Below are positions 59,686 through 64,000 of a stretch of 64,000 bases of DNA, one piece after another; the stretch's first letter is position 1; every line of letters starts with the position of its first letter. A program made the translations under genes and the position numbers. The notes under the pieces were generated by a model. The model searched no databases, was not told the DNA's origin, and saw only the letters and a program-made list of their open reading frames with translations. The DNA is from Massospora cicadina (lineage: Eukaryota; Entomophthoromycota; Entomophthoromycetes; Entomophthorales; Entomophthoraceae), in contig JAKSZP010006736.1 of the NCBI GenBank assembly GCA_022478985.1, positions 95,533-159,532 of the forward strand, written 5' to 3'.

Positions 59686-60023
59686 TGTCAGGATTTTGCC
59701 AAATTCTCTTGTCTCCAAAAATTCTACCCCATCAATATCCCCAACAGCATTGGAAGGTGTGAGCAATATATCTCAATCTATTAAGGTTGACGAATAATCT
59801 CATCCCAATCAACTGATTGATTATTTGATTGCGCAGAGATTAATACGCTCTGATAGATTATGAACCATAAAAACGCCTATAAGTATTCCCTCTTTTTCAA
59901 AATAAAAATTAGGTCGAATTATAACCTGTATTTTCGTTTAAATTTATCAATTTTTGGAGAATCCACTCAGTGTAACTTCGAGAGAAAACCTGCCTATTGG
60001 AAGTATAATTCATAAAATTTAGA
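59686..60023 (+). repeat. Gypsy C 3' LTR
   Basis: 338 bp, TGTCAGGATTTTGCCAAATTC, preceded by the polypurine tract GAGGGGGGAAA (59675-59685). About 25-30 differences from the 5' LTR can be seen by eye, many of them transitions. Confidence 0.92.
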
Positions 60024-60049
60024 CCCTGTGATAAGGAGGGGGACAGCTA

Positions 60050-63000
60050 TGAGGCCCCAGAGGGGCCTTCTGACCCTGCAATCCAGTAACTCTAATGGGC
60101 TGCGGATTAAAAGCGGAGAACTCTCCTTCTCTGCAACTTCTGGTCAATTTGTGTGGATATTACAGCCATCCAGGAGCTTCATGTCCCCCCTTTGATATAG
60201 AAGCATGGAAAGATCAAATGGGAGATAACTCCTGTTGGACAAACTATGTAGGGTTTATTATCCTCAAATTCAGGTGAAAACCCACCAATTTTCAAAAAAC
60301 CTTGATGATCCCTTATCTTGGCTAAATTATCTACTCCAGAGTTTTCCTTCTTTGCTGCAAGCATATACTTGCCAAATGCAGGCCTGGAGCAGGACCGTCT
60401 TTTGGAGGAACTTGCTCTACTACAACTCCCACGCAATACAGTGCTTATGGGTGGTTTTAATACAATATTGAGTCAGGTTGAGGGCACATTTTCTCCTTTA
60501 GCACAAGACAGATGAGGTACTCCTTGGCTTCAGGATTTCCTCAGGTCAAGTGGATTCACAGATGCTCTTCCCCCATCAGCGTCTGGCCTTGGCTATATGT
60601 CACAAATCCAAGGTGCAGGTCGGGAATTCATATCAGCTTCAAGGATTGATATGGCCTTAGTGGGCCCCTTGCTGGTGGGTCGAGTTTCCTCTCCCATAAC
60701 CCGAGATAACACTATAAGTGATCACAGATCCTTCACAGTGATCCTGACAAAAATCCTCTGACCATTAAAAAGGTTTTAGCTAAGGATTTCTCCAGGGCTC
60801 TTGAACAAACAGTTTGCAATAGAGAAGATAAATGCAGCCATTTGTGAGCCAGAGCACCTGGGCTCAACTCATTTGAGAACTATACAAGAAGAATGGGCTG
60901 ATACAAAAGAAAGGATATAAAGGTTGCCTACAATTGTTCTAAGGCTCAAATGACGGCGGCCCAAGCTAAAGTTAGACGTGCTGAAGCTAGAATAAGACAC
61001 CTTAAAAGGAGTTTTAATCCGGTGCCTTCCTCTCAATGGTTGGAGGCGTGGGAATTGGCCCAAGAGACATACCCGCTGGAACTTACTTAGCAAGAAGAAT
61101 GTGCAGCAAACTTCACATCATCGCGTTACTACATCCAATGGGAACGGCCCACATGTTTTTTTTACCAGAAGCAGAAAGCTCGCTCAAAGGATCAAGAGAT
61201 TGCAACCTTGAGGGTGGGGACAACATTCACCACAAACAAGGAGGAAATCACCAGTGAGACCTACCATTACTATTCAGCCCTCTTTAAAGCTTCCTGGGTA
61301 AGCCCAACAGATGTTCATGAATTCATTGAAGGGCTCCAGAACAATTGGTTAATTACTAAGCGGATTAAGAACTTCTGGCCTGAATTGTGTAACAAGAAGA
61401 AAAGGGCATTCTACTCAACAGTCCACGCCTGAAGGCCCCCAGGCCCAGATGGCATACCATTTGAGATGTTTCTAGTGGATCCTAATACAGTTACAAAGAC
61501 CCTCCAGACCCTCCACCGACCTTCTTGGCAGAAGGGGGAGTACTTCCTGACTCAAGAGGATCAATTATGACACTTATCCATAAGATAGCAAGTCAGGATG
61601 ACCTTGCAAACTGGTGCCCATTATCACTATTGAACACAGACCACAGGCTATCTACTGAACTTCTAGAAAACCGCATGACTAAGTGGGCAGCACCACGTCT
61701 CAACCCAGCTCAACATGGCTTTGTCCCAGGGAGATCGCTTTGGAACAAAGATAATGAGCTTCTAGTAACCCTGTCAGCCACCTCGTCTCAAAAGCATGGT
61801 TTTGTGGCACTTCTGTATATGGAAAAAGCATATGATCGATTATTTTCATAGTATCTGGATGCCTCCCTAATCCACCTCAACATCCCATCACAATATAGGA
61901 CATGCCTATCTACGCTTTATGCCCGGCTTCACACTAAGGTATTGTCCTCAACAGGCTTTACATCAGCGTTATGGTTGAATGGAGTCTCCGTCAATTGGAT
62001 CCACTAAGCCCAATCTTGTTCAACATAGATTTGGAGCCACTTCTGGCCCTAATTCAGGAACATTTTCAAGGGTATTCAGGTTCTCAGAAAACCCTCCACC
62101 CGCACCATAGCCTTTGATGATGACACATCAGTGGAAGTTGAGTGCAAAAAGGACCTAGATTTTGCCAGGAGGCCTTGGATCGCTACTCCAAGGCGTCCAA
62201 TGAAATAGTTAACACTTAAAAAACCATTATAGTGCAAGTGGGTACCCCATCGTTTCCCATCCTTTTGGTTTGTAACCTACCCGAGGGCACCTTTTGGCAT
62301 CTAGGTGTCCTCACCACACCATAAGGGGTCGCAATCAAGGTTTATGAGGACGCTTGCTTAATACAATAAATGCTTATGTAGCTAGCTGGAGCCGGCGTCA
62401 TATTACCCCCCAGGGGCGTGCCTTGATGGAGAATGTTTTTTCTATCAAAGATATGGTTCCTCGCTCATGTCTTCCCTTTAGGACAGATTCTACATTATCT
62501 TGTATTTAATGCTTCGCTGTTGGATATGGGGATCCAACCATCCACCCACAGATCTGAGCACAAAATCCCAACCTGCAGTGAAGGGGCCTAGGTCTTTTGG
62601 ACACTAGGTCTCATGCCACTTCAATACTGAAGAGTTCCTTAAGCCCAACATTTGCTGGGATATAGCTCCAATGCCACAATGGGCTCCAGCCTTACGCCAG
62701 GGTTTAGCGGACTCTCTAGGGCTCCCAAAGACCTCACCAACAGCTGTGGGAAAATGGCTAACGAACCATCTTGGCCACCGCCTCAAACCTTCCTCAAGTT
62801 TTTACTAAAATCAGGCTCTCCTTGCACTTAAGAGTTCAGGAGTATGAGTTTACCACGCCTTCCCTAATAAAAGGAATGGCACTGGGATTAGCCCCCAGAA
62901 TCACACCCTGGTCCACAATGGGAGGATTTTTATCTCCCACCTCCACCTTTTGACAGACACCAAATGCAGCCTCGTCTCCTTAAACTTTTACCCCCTGCTG

Positions 63001-63360
63001 TGTAATATGATCTCAAGGCGCTCTCAAAGGAAGTTATCCATCCTGTCCATCAGCAAAAATATCAAATATGCTGTGGTGTGTTCTACACTGCTCATGCAGG
63101 ATAGGGGATGGAACTGGTCTCATCTTCTAGCACAAAAGTTGCCCAGATGTGCAGAGCTAATGGACACCCACCTCCACCGCTTCTTTACTTTCCCCCTCAT
63201 AGTCCCTTTCTGGAAAAAGGTCTGCAAACTTCTGCAAGCAGAACCCTGGGTAGTGCACCCTGTTCAAGATAACATTTTGAAACTCTCACTCCCCAATTGT
63301 TTCATAATTGAGGGTCCTGGCTTTTTGCGTAGTAATATGGACTATTCATAATTCATATCT
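60050..63360 (+). pseudogene. LINE-II ORF2 of copy C: endonuclease, RT, C-terminal region
   Basis: Endonuclease traces: DITAIQELHVPP (60155), VLMGGFNTIL (60440, GD-N changed to GG-N), then a good terminus SRIDMALVGPLLVGRV and ISDHRSFTVIL (60640-60750). RT: RPPGPDGIPFEMF (61435), LIHKIASQDDLANWCPLSLLN, GFVPGRSLWNKDNELL, LLYMEKAYDRLFS (61570-61850), and the catalytic box FDDDTS at 62113-62130 in place of FADD. The C-terminal part at 62950-63351 has CAELMDTHLHRFFTFPLIVPFWKKV, a decayed Cys/His motif. The many stops and frameshifts mark an old inactive copy. Confidence 0.82.
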
Positions 63361-63648
63361 TCATGTTGCTTTTGACTCCACTCTATTGACGCTGCCCCAT
63401 ATGATCACCCACTTTCAGTTTCATTTTGAGATGGCTATGAGAGAATTTACCATGTCACCACGGGCCAATAGGTCAGTTTGAGCAGGCACATGGATTTGAC
63501 AAAGTTTTCCCCCACCCTTTCTCAACACCTCCACTTACCCCTGCCTTCACCTCAAGCTCTTAGGAGCTCAGGCTTAAATTAAAACAAAGATCGGTGTATC
63601 ACCCCTGTAGCTTAGTACCACCTAGTGCTAAAAAAGAATATGATGCTA

Positions 63649-64000
63649 CGTTAATATCCTTTTGTCCCTGTATTAACTTTTCTTCTTAAATTCCACACTT
63701 CCATGCTGCATGCTACAGTTAGCTCAGGAGTTTTGCCTTCGTTTTTGGGCTGGTTCAACCATCTTTGCTTTAACATTTTACAAAATTTAACTTAAATGCC
63801 TGCTGCAACTTCAGCGATCCTCAGTGAACCCAAACTGGCCCCCTTGGCTTTAATCTCGCTCTCCACTTCCAAAGAAGGGTCATTTAGCCCAAGTGATGAG
63901 GCTTTGTAATTCTTAATAATTTTATTTTTTTTAATTGTATTTTTTTATATTTTTATAAATTTTATTAATATTCTTTTTTCTGTTTTAAATTTTTATATTT
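63649..64000. other. Flanking DNA right of LINE-II
   Basis: Continuation of 49298-50139 once LINE-II is removed. It ends in a very AT-rich stretch (63910-64000). If element F is real, this is its internal region. One short open frame is listed separately; nothing else is recognisable. Confidence 0.5.
63796..63909 (+). CDS. Short open frame, 37 residues, unknown
   Basis: ATG to TAA with a composition that looks coding (MPAATSAILSEPKLAPLALI then STSKEGSFSPSDEAL). It has no domain, no neighbour to support it and no second copy here. It could be the start of a gag-like frame, an exon end, or chance. Reported only because the region is otherwise empty. Confidence 0.2.
   Translation: MPAATSAILSEPKLAPLALISLSTSKEGSFSPSDEAL

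Larger units (their letters stand above)
52653..60023 (+). mobile_element. Ty3/gypsy element C, full length
   Basis: LTRs 52653-52989 and 59686-60023, flanked by ccccg (52648-52652) and ccctg (60024-60028), a 5-bp duplication with one C-to-T change. Plus-strand order: LTR, primer site, gag with collagen-like tract, protease, RT, RNase H, integrase, polypurine tract, LTR. It interrupts LINE-II copy C and is itself interrupted by a solo LTR at 57231-58223. Without that, it is about 6.4 kb. Confidence 0.93.
50156..63632 (+). mobile_element. LINE family II, copy C, split by gypsy C
   Basis: Bounded by the perfect 16-bp duplication aaagaatatgatgcta (50140-50155 and 63633-63648). Without gypsy C (52653-60023 plus one 5-bp duplication) it is about 6.1 kb. 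ORF1 lies left of the insertion, ORF2 right of it. Its proteins differ from family I but share the layout (ORF1 knuckle, APE endonuclease, RT, C-terminal Cys/His region). The first 230 bp contain a tRNA-like stretch that LINE-II copy A lacks. Confidence 0.93.

Noticed and set aside
1..64000. CRISPR arrays, bacterial operons, phage genes, rRNA
   Set aside because: No regularly spaced repeats, no ribosome-binding-site gene clusters and no rRNA-like sequence were seen; all repeats are explained by retrotransposons.

Overview
This window is a stack of nested retrotransposons. I see no intact host gene, no rRNA or tRNA gene that I trust, and no CRISPR or bacterial feature. Every recognisable coding block belongs to a Ty3/gypsy LTR retrotransposon or a non-LTR (LINE) retrotransposon, and almost all carry frameshifts and in-frame stops. 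The element types (chromodomain Ty3/gypsy, APE-endonuclease LINEs with a C-terminal CCHC motif, AT-rich spacers) suggest a repeat-saturated fungal genome. A basidiomycete such as a rust is my best guess, but the window has no host gene to test it.

Layout. (1) 1-1752: 5' part of a minus-strand LINE of family II, which runs off the left edge. (2) 1753-17635: gypsy A on the minus strand. It holds a 5'-truncated family-I LINE (7638-8541), and a whole chromodomain gypsy D (10967-16873) sits inside its 5' LTR. (3) 17636-20079: gypsy E, an old plus-strand fragment carrying a solo LTR (18292-18920). Gypsy A and gypsy B, sisters in opposite orientation, both landed in E. (4) 20080-40192: gypsy B on the plus strand, with 5-bp duplication accat, containing two complete-length family-I LINEs (B 21300-26630, C 33501-38738). 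(5) 40198-44003: unassigned AT-rich DNA with one unrecognised coding relic. (6) 44021-49284: family-I LINE D, minus strand. (7) 49298-50065: probable LTR end of another gypsy, F. (8) 50156-63632: family-II LINE C with a 16-bp target duplication. It was split by gypsy C (52653-60023), which was in turn split by a solo LTR (57231-58223). (9) 63649-64000: flanking DNA.

Most boundaries rest on target-site duplications read directly from the sequence. They are 5 bp for LTR elements and 13-18 bp for LINEs, so the order of insertions can be read off the nesting.

The two most interesting signals are these. First, the gypsy A/B family carries a roughly 1.17-kb reading frame between integrase and 3' LTR on the strand opposite to gag-pol. 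It is recognisable in both copies and has its own poly(A) signals and, in gypsy B, a TATA-like box. Second, the gag of gypsy C contains a collagen-like Gly-X-Y tract of about 17 triplets ahead of a predicted coiled coil.
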